The notes beneath the pieces were generated by a model. It saw only the letters and a list, made by a program, of their open reading frames with translations, was not told the origin of the DNA and searched no databases. This document shows positions 30,829 through 39,958 of a stretch of DNA of 49,328 nt, one piece after another. This stretch comes from an uncultured Ruthenibacterium sp. (lineage in GTDB: Bacteria; Bacillota; Clostridia; Oscillospirales; Ruminococcaceae), in contig CALXBN010000023.1 in the NCBI GenBank assembly GCA_944386555.1, positions 1 to 49,328 of the forward strand. The letters run 5' to 3'. Numbering within the stretch: position 1 is the stretch's first letter; each line of letters begins with the position of its first letter. The position numbers were made by a program, and so were the translations under genes.

Positions 30829-31903
30829 CGGGTTCCCTCCTCAAGGTTACGGTGAACCGGCTGCCCCGGCCCACCTCGCTGCTCACGGTAATCTCGCCGC
30901 CCACAATGTCCATCACCCGGCGCACCAGCGCCAGGCCCAGGCCGTTGCCCTGGGTGGCCCGGGAGGCGTCGCCCTGGTAGAATTTTTCAAAAATGTGCCG
31001 GCCCACCTCCGGCGGCATACCGCAGCCGGTGTCCCGCACTTCCACCACCGCGTCCGGCCCGTCGGTGCGCAGCGTCAGGCCGATGCGCCCGCCGGGGCCG
31101 GTGAATTTCACCGCGTTGGAAAACAGGTTGTTCCACACCAGGCCCAGCAGCTCGGCGTCGGCGTGCACCAGTACCCCGTCCTGCACATCCGTCTCGATCT
31201 CCAGGCCTTTTTCCTCCCACGCATCCTCAAAACCCAGCAAACAGGCGCACAGCTGCTCGCCCAGGTCATAGGTGGCGGTGTCCGGGTAGATCTGCTGGTT
31301 TTCCAGCTTGTTCAGCCGCAGGATATTGGTCACCAGCTCCGCCAGGCGGCGGGCGGTATCCGTCACGGCCCGGGCATATTCCTGCCGGCGGGCCGGGCTC
31401 AGGCCGGGCTGCTGCAGCAGCGTGCCGTAGTTCTGCAGCACCGCCAGCGGCGTCTTCAGTTCATGGCTGACATTGGCGATGAAATCGCTGCGCAGCGTCT
31501 CCATGCCGGACAGCTCGGCCGCCAGGGTATTGAATGCCTCGGCGATGACGTCGAACCCCTCCTGCCCGGGCGCGCCCAGCGGCGGGATGCGCACGGAAAA
31601 ATCCCCCCGGGTGATCCGCTGCGCAGCCTGCACAATCTGGCGCACCGGGCGCTCCACCAGCAGTCGCCGGCGCACCGCGTCTGCCGCCGTACACAGCAGG
31701 CTCAGCAGCAGCACGTTGCCGAAGGTGAGCCGGGCCGCCCGGCTGAGCTGGGCCCGGGTGAAGGCAAACCCCATTGCGTCCTGCAGGCGGCTGACAAACA
31801 GCATCATGCAGCAGGTGATCAAAAAGGCCATAACCAGGAAGAACGCCGCGTACCGCCGCAGCGCCGCCCCCCAGGCGCGCCGGCGCGGGCCGCCGCGGCT
31901 CAT
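30794..31903 (-). CDS. Sensor histidine kinase
   Basis: This encodes 369 residues. Two membrane spans (about 18-38 and 60-75) enclose only ~20 residues, so this is a sensor with almost no outside domain, like those that sense within the membrane. A HAMP-like linker follows (RPVRQIVQAAQRITRGDFSVRIP). The H-box is NVSHELKTPL with His147, the N-box is LVWNNLFSNAVKFT, G1 is VRDTGCGMP and G2 is GNGLGLALV. The start overlaps the response regulator stop as ATGA. It should phosphorylate the adjacent OmpR-type regulator. Confidence 0.95.
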   Translation of the reverse strand: MSRGGPRRRAWGAALRRYAAFFLVMAFLITCCMMLFVSRLQDAMGFAFTRAQLSRAARLTFGNVLLLSLLCTAADAVRRRLLVERPVRQIVQAAQRITRGDFSVRIPPLGAPGQEGFDVIAEAFNTLAAELSGMETLRSDFIANVSHELKTPLAVLQNYGTLLQQPGLSPARRQEYARAVTDTARRLAELVTNILRLNKLENQQIYPDTATYDLGEQLCACLLGFEDAWEEKGLEIETDVQDGVLVHADAELLGLVWNNLFSNAVKFTGPGGRIGLTLRTDGPDAVVEVRDTGCGMPPEVGRHIFEKFYQGDASRATQGNGLGLALVRRVMDIVGGEITVSSEVGRGSRFTVTLRREPDEAPRLETAGP

Positions 31904-32574
31904 TTCGGCACCGCCTTGTAGCCCAGGCCGTGCACGGTTTGTATCTCAAAGGCATCGCAGCCGGAAAACTTGTCCCGCAGTTTGGTGATGTACACATCCA
32001 CCGTGCGCGGGCCGGCGGAGGAGGCGCTGTCCCAGAACTCGTCCATCAGCTGGCTGCGGGTGAACGCCTTTCTGGGGTAGGACAGCAGTTTGTAGATCAG
32101 GTTGAACTCCCGCACCGTCAGGGCGATCTCCGCGCCGTTGTACACGGCGGTGCGCTCCTCGGCATCCAGCGTCAGGCCGCCCACCTCAAGGCGCTTGCCG
32201 GCGGCAATGCCCGCCCGGCGCAGCAGCGCCGCTATGCGCAGCAGCAGCTCTTCCAGGTCCACCGGTTTCACCATATAGTCGTCGGCGCCGGCGCCGAAGC
32301 CCTGCCGCTTGGCGCCGAAATCGTCCCGGGCCGTCATGAACAGGATGGGGATCTCCCGGTTCAGCCGGCGCACCGTCCGTGCGAACTCAAACCCGTCGAT
32401 GCCCGGCATCATGATGTCGGAGATGATGCAGTCGAACACCTGCCCGCCGTACATGGCGTTGTAGGCCTCGTTGGCGCCCGAACAGCCCACGGCGGTATAG
32501 CCGTTGGCGTTCAGGTAATCGCACACCGTGCGCCGCAGCGCGCAGTCATCCTCCACAACCAGAATCTGAAACAT
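31900..32574 (-). CDS. OmpR/PhoB-family response regulator
   Basis: This encodes 224 residues. The receiver domain has the acid pocket VEDD (Asp9/Asp10), the phosphorylation site Asp53 in IISDIMMPG and the late lysine in DDYMVKPVD. The C-terminal winged helix includes LTVREFNLIYKLLSYPRKAFTRSQL and RTVDVYITKLRDKF. It is the first gene of a four-gene overlapping operon with its kinase and two membrane proteins, so it probably controls that operon. The preceding extended -10 promoter is at 32628-32636. Confidence 0.95.
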   Translation of the reverse strand: MFQILVVEDDCALRRTVCDYLNANGYTAVGCSGANEAYNAMYGGQVFDCIISDIMMPGIDGFEFARTVRRLNREIPILFMTARDDFGAKRQGFGAGADDYMVKPVDLEELLLRIAALLRRAGIAAGKRLEVGGLTLDAEERTAVYNGAEIALTVREFNLIYKLLSYPRKAFTRSQLMDEFWDSASSAGPRTVDVYITKLRDKFSGCDAFEIQTVHGLGYKAVPK

Positions 32575-32627
32575 CCGGCAGCCCTCCCCCGCGGGGCCCC
32601 GGCGGGCCCCGCAGTATTCTGCCTGTC

Positions 32628-32636
32628 AGTATACCA
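32628..32636 (-). promoter_or_regulatory. Extended -10 promoter of the two-component operon
   Basis: On the minus strand TGGTATACT is an extended -10 (TGn plus TATACT), about 55 bases before the regulator start. No good -35 is present. Confidence 0.5.
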
Positions 32637-32705
32637 TGAAAATGTTAAAATTTTGTTTGCGCCGGGCCCTTTTTGCCGCCGCGCGTTTTCCCGCTGCGCC
32701 GGCAG

Positions 32706-32951
32706 TCACTTCTGCCGGCCGTCCCGCCGGGCCTGCTCCCGGGCCAGGCGCTCTTTCGCCTGGGCCGTGCTCTCGCCGTCCCGGGCCAGGAATTGCTCCA
32801 CAAAGGCATCGGACACCTTGGAAAACCCCTCTACCGCGCCGGCCTCGATCTTCTTGTACCCGCCGACCACGCCGGCCTCGATCTTTTGGTATCCCTGGGT
32901 AACTGCCCGGGCGATCTGCTCGTTTGTCTGCACCAGTTTGTTCTTCGCCAT
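32706..32951 (-). CDS. Small helical repeat protein (YKKIE repeat)
   Basis: This encodes 81 residues, no membrane span, very likely helical. An 11-residue repeat is visible: GYQKIEAGVVG, GYKKIEAGAVE, then the degenerate GFSKVSDAFVE. This amphipathic repeat is apolipoprotein- or LEA-like. The end is charged (AKERLAREQARRDGRQK). GGAGG lies seven bases before the ATG. It follows the membrane protein at 32997 by 45 bases and is probably in its operon. Such small repeat proteins are common in clostridia and have no assigned function that I know of. Confidence 0.75.
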   Translation of the reverse strand: MAKNKLVQTNEQIARAVTQGYQKIEAGVVGGYKKIEAGAVEGFSKVSDAFVEQFLARDGESTAQAKERLAREQARRDGRQK

Positions 32952-32996
32952 GTTCTTTTCCTCCGTTTTTGTTTGTCCTCTGCCCGGCGCGGCGGC

Positions 32997-33365
32997 TCAC
33001 CGCAGCCCCCGCACCAGCGGGATCAGCCCCAACAGCATCACGATGCCCGCCAGCCCCACGGCAATGCCCGCCGCCAGCAGATCCCACAGCATGGTCATGC
33101 ACATGCCCACACCCAGCGCCAGCGCCCCTGCCGCGGCCAGCAGGGCCGTGCCCGCTGTTCTTGCCGTCAGGCGCACGGCGGGCTTGCCCTGCATGCGGCG
33201 GCGCACCACCGCCGCGGCCAGCAGCACCGCCGCCCCCAGCGCGCCCAGCACTACGCCCGGCCGGAAGGCGTTCCACGCCGGCACCAGGCACATGCACATG
33301 CCCAGTGCAAAGGGGATGCCGCCCACCGTGCACAGGATCAGGGTCACAAAGTTTTCTCTTTTCAT
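32997..33365 (-). CDS. Small four-span membrane protein with duplicated GMCM motif
   Basis: This encodes 122 residues, starting at the ATG at 33365 with GGAGGTG seven bases upstream (a start at 33398 has none). Four hydrophobic spans are arranged as two similar halves: GIPFALGMCMCLVPAW...GVVLGALGA and GALALGVGMCMTMLW...GIAVGLAGI. The same GMC(M/C)TM(L/V)W-plus-GxAVGLAGI module is in the protein at 29502. It is therefore an internally duplicated member of the same small membrane family. The cysteine and methionine residues in the span could bind metal, which is speculation. Confidence 0.75.
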   Translation of the reverse strand: MKRENFVTLILCTVGGIPFALGMCMCLVPAWNAFRPGVVLGALGAAVLLAAAVVRRRMQGKPAVRLTARTAGTALLAAAGALALGVGMCMTMLWDLLAAGIAVGLAGIVMLLGLIPLVRGLR

Positions 33366-33501
33366 CACAAAACACCTCCGCAAGATCGCGCGGGGCACAC
33401 CCCGCTTCTTTCAACGGTTCCCAGTATACCGGGCCGGTGTTTTGAAAATGCTGGCGAAAAGTTTCCGTTTTGTAAAACGGCCCCGGCGGCGCGGCCCACG
33501 G

Positions 33502-33539
33502 CAAAGCCCCCCGGCGCAGGATGCGCGCGGGGGGCTTTG
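33502..33539 (-). terminator. Probable terminator of mnmG
   Basis: The 12-bp perfect stem CAAAGCCCCCCG / CGGGGGGCTTTG lies 32 bases past the mnmG stop; only a short T run follows. Confidence 0.55.
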
Positions 33540-33570
33540 GGCCGGCGGCTGCCGGGCGCCGGGCGTGCGG

Positions 33571-35502
33571 TCAGCCGCCCCGGCGGGCAGCCAGGGCCAC
33601 GGCCAGGCAGGCGATGTCCGCCGGGCTGACGCCCGGGATGCGGCCGGCCTGGCCCAGGCTGCGGGGGCGGATTTTGGCCAGTTTTTCCCGCCCCTCCAGG
33701 CTGATGCCCGCCAGGGGCGCATAGTCGAAGTCCGGCGGGATGGCCGTGCGCTCCTGGCGCTGCACCTCTTTGATCTGGGCCAGCTGGCGGCGGATGTAGC
33801 CGGCGTATTTCAGCTCCACCTCCACGTAGTAGCCGATGAACGGCGTTACCTCGGCAGGGCCCGGGCCCACCACCCGCACGGCGTCGGCGTAGTGCACTCC
33901 GGGCCGGCGCAGCAGCTCGGCCCCGGTGACACCGCTTTTCACCGGCGGCTGGCCCAGGGCTTCCAGCACCGGGTTGGCCGCAGCGGGGCCGGCGGCAGCC
34001 CGCTCCATGCGGTCCGCCTCGGCGGCTTTGGCCGCTTTGCGGGCCTGGAAATCCGCCCAGCGCCCGTCGTCCACCAGGCCGATCTCCCGGCCCAGGGGCG
34101 TCAGGCGCTCGTCGGCGTTGTCCTGGCCCAGATACAGCCGGTATTCGCTGCGGCTGGTCATCATGCGGTAAGGGTCCAGCACGCCTTTGGTCACCAGGTC
34201 ATCCACCAGGGTGCCGATGTAGCTCTCGCTGCGCTGCAGCACAATGCCCGCCCGGCCCTGCACCTGCCGGGCGGCGTTGATGCCCGCCAGCAGGCCCTGG
34301 GCGGCGGCCTCCTCGTAGCCGGAGGTGCCGTTGAACTGCCCCGCGCCGTACAGGCCCGCCACGGCCTTGCACTCCAGGGTGGGGGCCAGGGCGGTGGGGT
34401 CGATGCAGTCGTACTCGATGGCATAGGCCGGGCGCATGATCTCGATGTGCTCAAACCCCTCGATGGTGCGGTACATGGCGTTCTGCACATCTTCGGGCAG
34501 GCTGGAGCTCATGCCCTGCAAATACATCTCCTCGGTGTCCAGGCCGCAGGGCTCCACAAAGATCTGGTGGCGCTGCTTTTCGGGGAAGCGCACCACCTTA
34601 TCCTCAATGGACGGGCAGTACCGGGGGCCGATGCCCTCGATGGCGCCGCCGTACAGGGGGCTGCGGTGCAGGTTCTCCCGGATGATGCGGTGGGTGTTGG
34701 GGTTGGTGAAGGCGATGAAGCAGTCCACCTGGTTGTGCAATTCCCCCTTGGTCAGGAAGGAAAAGGGCTGGATGGTGTCGTCGCCCGGCTGGCGCGCCAG
34801 GCGGGAAAAATCGATGCTGCGCCGGTGCACCCGGGCCGGGGTGCCGGTTTTGAACCGGCGCAGCGGCAGGCCCAGGGCCCGCAGGCAATCGGCCAGGGCG
34901 GTGGCGGCGTGCTGGCCGTCGGGGGCGCCGGCATAGCTGGCGTCGCCCACAAAAATGCGCCCGCCCAGGGCCGTGCCCGTGGCCAGCACCACGGCCCGGG
35001 CGCCGTAGTAGCCATGGAGGTTTGTCTCCAGCCCGCACACCCGGCCGCCAGCGGTGCACACCCGGGTGATCTCGGCCTGCTTGACCTCCAGGCCGGGGGT
35101 CTTTTCCAGCAGGTGCTTCATGTACAGGTGGTACCGGGCCCGGTCCGTCTGCACCCGCAGGCTGTGCACGGCGGGGCCCTTGCCCATGTTCAGCATCCGG
35201 CTTTGCAGGAAGGTTGCATCGGCGGCGATGCCCATCACCCCGCCCAAGGCGTCGATCTCCCGCACCAGGTGCCCCTTGGCGGTGCCGCCGATGGAGGGGT
35301 TGCAGGGCAGGTTGGCGATGCCGTCCAGGCTGATGGTGAACAGGGCCGTGCGGGCTCCCAGGCGGGCGGCGGCCACGGCTGCCTCGATGCCCGCGTGCCC
35401 GGCGCCCACTACCGCCACGTCGTAATCTGCCAAATGGTTGCACCCGGCGGGGGCGGCGCAGGGCGCGCCGGATGCAGGGTATTCGGAATGCTGGGTATGC
35501 AA
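33571..35502 (-). CDS. mnmG: tRNA uridine-34 5-carboxymethylaminomethyl modification enzyme MnmG (GidA)
   Basis: This encodes about 643 residues. With MnmE it makes the cmnm5 group on the wobble uridine of certain tRNAs, using FAD and folate. The FAD-binding motif is [16 protein letters not shown], followed by the family blocks [35 protein letters not shown] and [21 protein letters not shown], and the C-terminal helical domain for MnmE and tRNA binding. The start is uncertain: a TTG at 35502 has AAAGGATGG six bases upstream and gives the usual length. An open frame to 35559 is longer than normal. No mnmE is in this window. Confidence 0.93.
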   Translation of the reverse strand: MHTQHSEYPASGAPCAAPAGCNHLADYDVAVVGAGHAGIEAAVAAARLGARTALFTISLDGIANLPCNPSIGGTAKGHLVREIDALGGVMGIAADATFLQSRMLNMGKGPAVHSLRVQTDRARYHLYMKHLLEKTPGLEVKQAEITRVCTAGGRVCGLETNLHGYYGARAVVLATGTALGGRIFVGDASYAGAPDGQHAATALADCLRALGLPLRRFKTGTPARVHRRSIDFSRLARQPGDDTIQPFSFLTKGELHNQVDCFIAFTNPNTHRIIRENLHRSPLYGGAIEGIGPRYCPSIEDKVVRFPEKQRHQIFVEPCGLDTEEMYLQGMSSSLPEDVQNAMYRTIEGFEHIEIMRPAYAIEYDCIDPTALAPTLECKAVAGLYGAGQFNGTSGYEEAAAQGLLAGINAARQVQGRAGIVLQRSESYIGTLVDDLVTKGVLDPYRMMTSRSEYRLYLGQDNADERLTPLGREIGLVDDGRWADFQARKAAKAAEADRMERAAAGPAAANPVLEALGQPPVKSGVTGAELLRRPGVHYADAVRVVGPGPAEVTPFIGYYVEVELKYAGYIRRQLAQIKEVQRQERTAIPPDFDYAPLAGISLEGREKLAKIRPRSLGQAGRIPGVSPADIACLAVALAARRGG

Positions 35503-35584
35503 TGGGGTCCATCCTTTCCGTGCGCCGGCGGCGCAGAGTAATTCCGCTTTATTATACACCCAACCGCCCCTGCGGGCAACCGTC

Positions 35585-35596
35585 GGGGGGGGGGGG
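35585..35596. repeat. Run of twelve G between PFOR and mnmG
   Basis: An uninterrupted G12 tract sits about 83 bases upstream of the mnmG start, on the opposite strand to that gene. Such tracts are prone to slippage and to sequencing error. Confidence 0.8.
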
Positions 35597-35613
35597 CGGC
35601 GCCGGGCCCATGC

Positions 35614-35642
35614 AAAAACCCCCCTGCCGGGCGGCAGGGGGG
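35614..35642 (-). terminator. Terminator of the PFOR gene
   Basis: On the minus strand the 10-bp stem CCCCCCTGCC / GGCAGGGGGG is followed by TTTTT, 30 bases after the stop. Confidence 0.85.
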
Positions 35643-35671
35643 TGATGTGCTGGGCGCAGGCCCGGCGGGGA

Positions 35672-38600
35672 TCACTCCGCGTCGGGTGCGTACAGGGCGC
35701 TGAGTTTGGTCAGGAAGGCATAGCGGTCCTTGGCATTGTCGGCGGCCTTGTTGAACAGCACCTCGGCGCGCTCGGGGAAAGCGCGCTCCAGGCGGCTGTA
35801 ACGGGTCTCGCTTTCAATGAACTCTTTGTAGTCCGCAGTGGGGGCCTTGCTGTCCAGGGTGAACGGGTTCTTGCCCTCGGCCTTCTTGCGCGGATCGAAC
35901 CGGAAGTTGTTCCAGTAGCCGCAGGCCACGGCGCGCTTCATCTCGTTCTGGCAGTTGGTCATGCCGCCCTTCACACCGTGCATCTCGCAGGGGGCGTAGC
36001 CGATGATCAGGGAGGGGCCGTGATAGCTCTCGGCCTCGGCGATGGCCTTGATGGTCTGGTTCTGGTCGGCGCCCATGGCGATCTGGGCCACATACACGTA
36101 GCCGTAGCTCATGGCGATCTCCGCCAGGCTCTTCTTGCCGATGGACTTGCCGGCGGCGGCAAACTGCGCCACCTGGCCCATCTGGCTGGCCTTGGAGGCC
36201 TGGCCGCCGGTGTTGGAGTACACCTCGGTGTCGAAGACCATGACGTTCACATCTTCGCCGGAGGCCAGCACATGGTCCAGGCCGCCGAAGCCGATGTCAT
36301 AGGCCCAGCCGTCGCCGCCGAAGATCCACACGCTCTTCTTGGACAGGTACTGCTTCTTGTCCAGGATCTCCGCAGCCAGGGTGCAGGCGGGGCAGTCGCA
36401 ATACTTCTTGCCCGCGGCCTTCAGCTCGGCGGCGTGGGCGGCAATGCCCTCGGCCTTGTCGCCGAACACCTGCTTGCCCGCGTCGCTGCCGGCAAAGGCG
36501 GCCAGGTCATCGGCCGTGACAATGCTGGCCTCCAGGGCGGCCACATAGGCGTCGGTGGCGGCGGCGTTGGCCTTGCCGTCGTCCACAGTATCCAGGTAAG
36601 CCTGGGCGGCGGCTTTCAGCTCGGCGCAGGCGTTGCTGTCAACCAGCTCTTTGGTTTTGGCAATCAGGTTGTCGCGGATGGCCTTCTGGCCCAGGTACAT
36701 GCCGTAGCCGTGCTCGGCGTTGTCCTCGAACAGGCTGTTGGCCCAGGCCGGGCCGCGGCCGCTGATGCGGTTGCGGGTGTAGGGAGAGGTGGCAGCGGGG
36801 CCGCCCCAGGTGGACGAGCAGCCGGTGGCGTTGGAGATGAACATCCGCTCGCCGAACAGCTGGGTGATCAGGCGGGCATAGCTGGTCTCGGCGCAGCCCG
36901 CGCAGGAGCCGGAGAACTCCAGCAGCGGCTGGTTGAACTGGCTGCCCTTCACGGTGGTCTCGGCCATCATGCCGGGCTTCTTGCCCACGTTGGCCACGCA
37001 GTAGTCGAACACATCCTGCTGGTCCAGCTGGCTCTCCTGGGGCACCATCTTCAGGGCCTTGCCGGGGGCCGGGCACACGCCCACGCACACGCCGCAGCCC
37101 ATGCAGTCCAGCGGGCTCACGGTCATGGCGAACTCATACTCCTCGCAGCCCTTGCCGTTCATCTTCTTGTGCTTCAGGCTGGCGGGCGCAGCGGCCACTT
37201 CCTCGGCGCTGAGGGCGAAGGGACGGATGGTGGCGTGGGGGCACACATAGGCGCACTGGTTGCACTGGATGCACTTGGTCACGTCCCACTCGGGCACGGT
37301 GACGGCCACGCCGCGCTTCTCGTAGGCGGAAGCGCCCTGCTCGAACTGGCCGTCCACATATTTGGTGAAAGCGGACACGGGCAGGCTGTCGCCGTCCATC
37401 TTGTTCACGGGCTCCATCACGTTCTTCACCATGTCCACGGTGGCGGCGTTGCCGGCCAGGGCGTGCTCGGGGGCGTTGTCCTCGGCGGTGGCCCAGGCAG
37501 CGGGCACCTCCACTTTGTGGTAGGCGTCAAAGCCGGCGTCGATGGCCTTCCAGTTCATTTCCACAATGGCCTGGCCCTTCTTGGCGAAGGATTTCTCGGC
37601 GGCCTGCTTCATGTACTTGATGGCGTCCTCGCGGGGCAGCACACCCGCCAGCGCGAAGAAGGCGGACTGCAGGATGGTGTTGGTGCGCTTGCCCAGGCCG
37701 ATCTCAATGGCCTTGTCGATGGCGTTGATGGTGTACAGCTGCACATTGTGCTGGGCGATGTAGCGCTTGGCTTCGGCGGGCATGTGGTGGTCCAGCTCCT
37801 CATCGGTCCACTGGCAGTTGATCATGAACACGCCGCCGTCCTTGACGTCGTTGACCATCTTGTAGCCCTTGATGACATAGCTGGGGTTGTGGCAGGCCAC
37901 AAAGTCGGCTTTGTTGATATAGTACGGCGCACGGATGGGCTTGTCGCCGAAGCGCAGGTGGCTGATGGTGACGCCGCCGGTCTTTTTGGAGTCGTACTGG
38001 AAGTAGGCCTGGATGTATTTGTCGGTGTGGTCGCCGATGATCTTGGTGCTGTTCTTGTTGGCGCCCACGGTGCCGTCGCCGCCCAGGCCCCAGAACTTGC
38101 ACTCCACGGTGCCCTCTGCGGCGGTGTTGGGGGCCGGCTCCTCGGGCAGGGACAGGTAGGTCACGTCGTCGGTGATGCCGATGGTGAAGCGGGCCTTGGG
38201 CGCGTCCTTGGTCAGCTCCTTATACACGGCGAACACGCTGGCCGGCGGGGTGTCCTTGCTGCCCAGGCCGTAGCGGCCGCCGATGATGGTGGCTTTGCGG
38301 CCGTGCTCGGCGAAGGCGCTCATCACGTCCAGGTGCAGCGGCTCGGCATAGGCGCCGGGCTCCTTGGTGCGGTCCAGCACGGCGATCTTGGTGGCGGTGG
38401 CGGGCACGGCGGCCAGCAGCTTGTCCGCGCAGAACGGGCGGTACAGGCGCACTTTCACCAGGCCCACTTTTTCGCCGGCGGCGGTCAGGTAGTCGATCAC
38501 TTCCTCGGCCACGTCGCAGATGGAGCCCATGGCGATGATGACGCGGTCGGCGTCGGGGGCGCCGTAGTACTCGAAGGGGGCGTAGTGGGTGCCCAGCTTC

Positions 38601-39355
38601 TCGTTGATCTTGCCCATGTACTTCTCCACCACGGCGGGCAGGGCGTCATAGTACTTGTTGCAGGCTTCGCGGTGCTGGAAGAAGATGTCGCCGTTCTCGT
38701 GGCTGCCGCGCATGGTGGGATGCTCGGGGTTCAGCGCATGGTCGCGGAACGCCTTCACGGCGTCCATGTCGCACATCTCTTTCAGGTCCTCATAGTCCCA
38801 CACTTCGATCTTCTGGATCTCGTGGCTGGTGCGGAAGCCGTCGAAGAAGTTCACAAAGGGCACGCGGCCCTCAATGGCGGCCAGATGGGCCACAGGGGCC
38901 AGGTCCATCACTTCCTGGGGGTTGGATTCGGCCAGCATGGCAAAGCCGGTCTGCCGGCAGGCATACACGTCGGAGTGATCGCCGAAGATGTTCAGCGCGT
39001 GGCTGGCCACGGTACGGGCAGACACATGGAACACGGCGGGCAGCAGCTCGCCGGCCAGTTTGAACATATTGGGGATCATCAGCAGCAGGCCCTGGCTGGC
39101 GGTGAAGGTGGTGGTGAGGGCGCCGGCGGCCAGGCTGCCGTGCACGGTGCCGGCGGCGCCGGCCTCGCTCTGCATCTCCACCACTTTCACTTCAGTGCCG
39201 AAGATGTTTTTCTGATGCGCCGCGCTCCACTGGTCCACGGTGTCGGCCATGGGGCTGGAAGGGGTGATGGGATAGATACCGGCCACTTCCGTGAACGCAT
39301 AGGCCACATGCGCGGCAGCGGTATTGCCGTCCATCGATTTTTTCGCTCTGGGCAT
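35672..39355 (-). CDS. nifJ: Pyruvate:ferredoxin (flavodoxin) oxidoreductase, single-chain
   Basis: This encodes 1227 residues, the full length of the fused enzyme. It converts pyruvate, CoA and oxidised ferredoxin to acetyl-CoA, CO2 and reduced ferredoxin, the centre of anaerobic energy metabolism. The N-terminal part starts [23 protein letters not shown] (domain I). Two [4Fe-4S] sites are [13 protein letters not shown] (about 690) and [16 protein letters not shown] (about 753), and a proximal-cluster ligand pair CAGCAE lies near 818. The TPP-binding region [18 protein letters not shown] is near 1015. GGAGG lies seven bases before the ATG. It is a single-gene unit with a good promoter and terminator. 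Confidence 0.97.
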   Translation of the reverse strand: MPRAKKSMDGNTAAAHVAYAFTEVAGIYPITPSSPMADTVDQWSAAHQKNIFGTEVKVVEMQSEAGAAGTVHGSLAAGALTTTFTASQGLLLMIPNMFKLAGELLPAVFHVSARTVASHALNIFGDHSDVYACRQTGFAMLAESNPQEVMDLAPVAHLAAIEGRVPFVNFFDGFRTSHEIQKIEVWDYEDLKEMCDMDAVKAFRDHALNPEHPTMRGSHENGDIFFQHREACNKYYDALPAVVEKYMGKINEKLGTHYAPFEYYGAPDADRVIIAMGSICDVAEEVIDYLTAAGEKVGLVKVRLYRPFCADKLLAAVPATATKIAVLDRTKEPGAYAEPLHLDVMSAFAEHGRKATIIGGRYGLGSKDTPPASVFAVYKELTKDAPKARFTIGITDDVTYLSLPEEPAPNTAAEGTVECKFWGLGGDGTVGANKNSTKIIGDHTDKYIQAYFQYDSKKTGGVTISHLRFGDKPIRAPYYINKADFVACHNPSYVIKGYKMVNDVKDGGVFMINCQWTDEELDHHMPAEAKRYIAQHNVQLYTINAIDKAIEIGLGKRTNTILQSAFFALAGVLPREDAIKYMKQAAEKSFAKKGQAIVEMNWKAIDAGFDAYHKVEVPAAWATAEDNAPEHALAGNAATVDMVKNVMEPVNKMDGDSLPVSAFTKYVDGQFEQGASAYEKRGVAVTVPEWDVTKCIQCNQCAYVCPHATIRPFALSAEEVAAAPASLKHKKMNGKGCEEYEFAMTVSPLDCMGCGVCVGVCPAPGKALKMVPQESQLDQQDVFDYCVANVGKKPGMMAETTVKGSQFNQPLLEFSGSCAGCAETSYARLITQLFGERMFISNATGCSSTWGGPAATSPYTRNRISGRGPAWANSLFEDNAEHGYGMYLGQKAIRDNLIAKTKELVDSNACAELKAAAQAYLDTVDDGKANAAATDAYVAALEASIVTADDLAAFAGSDAGKQVFGDKAEGIAAHAAELKAAGKKYCDCPACTLAAEILDKKQYLSKKSVWIFGGDGWAYDIGFGGLDHVLASGEDVNVMVFDTEVYSNTGGQASKASQMGQVAQFAAAGKSIGKKSLAEIAMSYGYVYVAQIAMGADQNQTIKAIAEAESYHGPSLIIGYAPCEMHGVKGGMTNCQNEMKRAVACGYWNNFRFDPRKKAEGKNPFTLDSKAPTADYKEFIESETRYSRLERAFPERAEVLFNKAADNAKDRYAFLTKLSALYAPDAE

Positions 39356-39486
39356 TGTTCTTCCTCCGGTTCATAGAGTTTTGGGTGCGGGCGCAGCCGG
39401 GCGGCCCGGCCCGCCGTTCTTGCACGGCCACGTGCACCGCACAAGTTTGCGCGCCGAAACACACGGGCAGGCCCGCGCTCATCTTT

Positions 39487-39515
39487 ATTATAGCGAACAA
39501 GCGCGGGAAAGTAAA
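39487..39515 (-). promoter_or_regulatory. Promoter of the PFOR gene
   Basis: TTTACT and TATAAT are 17 bases apart on the minus strand, giving a leader of about 125 bases. The 350-base region 39356-39706 otherwise holds only the opposite promoter at 39618. Confidence 0.75.
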
Positions 39516-39617
39516 CGCCTTTCGAAGATTTTTCGGCACAAAAAACGGATTTCCCGCCCGCGCTCCGGCCCCGGGCGAAAACCCGGCCGGAAAAAGGGGG
39601 AAAGCCCCATTTTTCCC

Positions 39618-39646
39618 TTGCTGGGGGCAATCTGTCCGATTATAAT
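39618..39646 (+). promoter_or_regulatory. Promoter of the 47-codon gene
   Basis: TTGCTG and TATAAT are 17 bases apart, about 60 bases before the start codon. Confidence 0.7.
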
Positions 39647-39655
39647 AAAAGAAAA

Positions 39656-39688
39656 CGCGCCCGCCGGCACAAGGGCCCGGCGGGCGCG
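39656..39688 (+). promoter_or_regulatory. Leader hairpin of the 47-codon gene
   Basis: CGCGCCCGCCGG / CCGGCGGGCGCG is a perfect 12-bp stem with a 9-base loop, ending just before the ribosome site. It has no T tail, so it likely affects mRNA stability or translation. Confidence 0.6.
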
Positions 39689-39706
39689 GGAAAGAAGGGA
39701 TTCCAA

Positions 39707-39850
39707 ATGGCACTGTTTGGATGGGGCAAAAAGCGCGGGGCCGAGGACCCCGAGGTCCTGGTGCGCCAGGGGGTGGCCTTTTACACGGGGCAAAACGGCG
39801 GCGGACAGGACCGGCAGGCGGCCCGGGCCGGTGCGTCCGGCGAGGCGTAA
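39707..39850 (+). CDS. Small protein of 47 residues, own transcription unit
   Basis: The frame encodes 47 residues: MALFGWGKKRGAEDPE, then VLVRQGVAFYTGQNGGG, then a polar Ala/Gly/Arg tail. GAAGGGA lies seven bases before the ATG. It has a promoter with 17-base spacing, a leader hairpin and an 17-bp terminator, so it is a complete miniature gene. The amphipathic N-terminus (LFGWGKKR) could touch the membrane, but there is no span and no signal peptide. No family was recognised, and it is too short for most automatic gene finders. Confidence 0.65.
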   Translation: MALFGWGKKRGAEDPEVLVRQGVAFYTGQNGGGQDRQAARAGASGEA

Positions 39851-39876
39851 AGGCCGGCGCGCGCCCGCGCCAAAGA

Positions 39877-39916
39877 CGCAAAACCGCCGGGCCCCTCCGG
39901 GCCCGGCGGTTTTGCG
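39877..39916. terminator. Bidirectional terminator between convergent units
   Basis: The stem CGCAAAACCGCCGGGCCC / GGGCCCGGCGGTTTTGCG (18 bp) has a 4-base loop. It serves the 47-codon gene and the minus-strand gene ending at 39959. Confidence 0.85.
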
Positions 39917-39958
39917 CCGTTTGGGCCGTTCTGCGTGCCAAAGGGAGCCCGGGGCGTA

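Noticed and set aside
31930..35541. A 1203-codon plus-strand frame across the regulator and mnmG
   Set aside because: It runs through several well-defined minus-strand genes and promoters and shows no recognisable motifs.
35438..39376. A 1312-codon open frame antisense to the PFOR gene
   Set aside because: Its product is a low-complexity Gly/His/Val/Leu-rich sequence expected from the reverse frame of a GC-rich gene with strong codon bias; the sense strand encodes an unmistakable PFOR.
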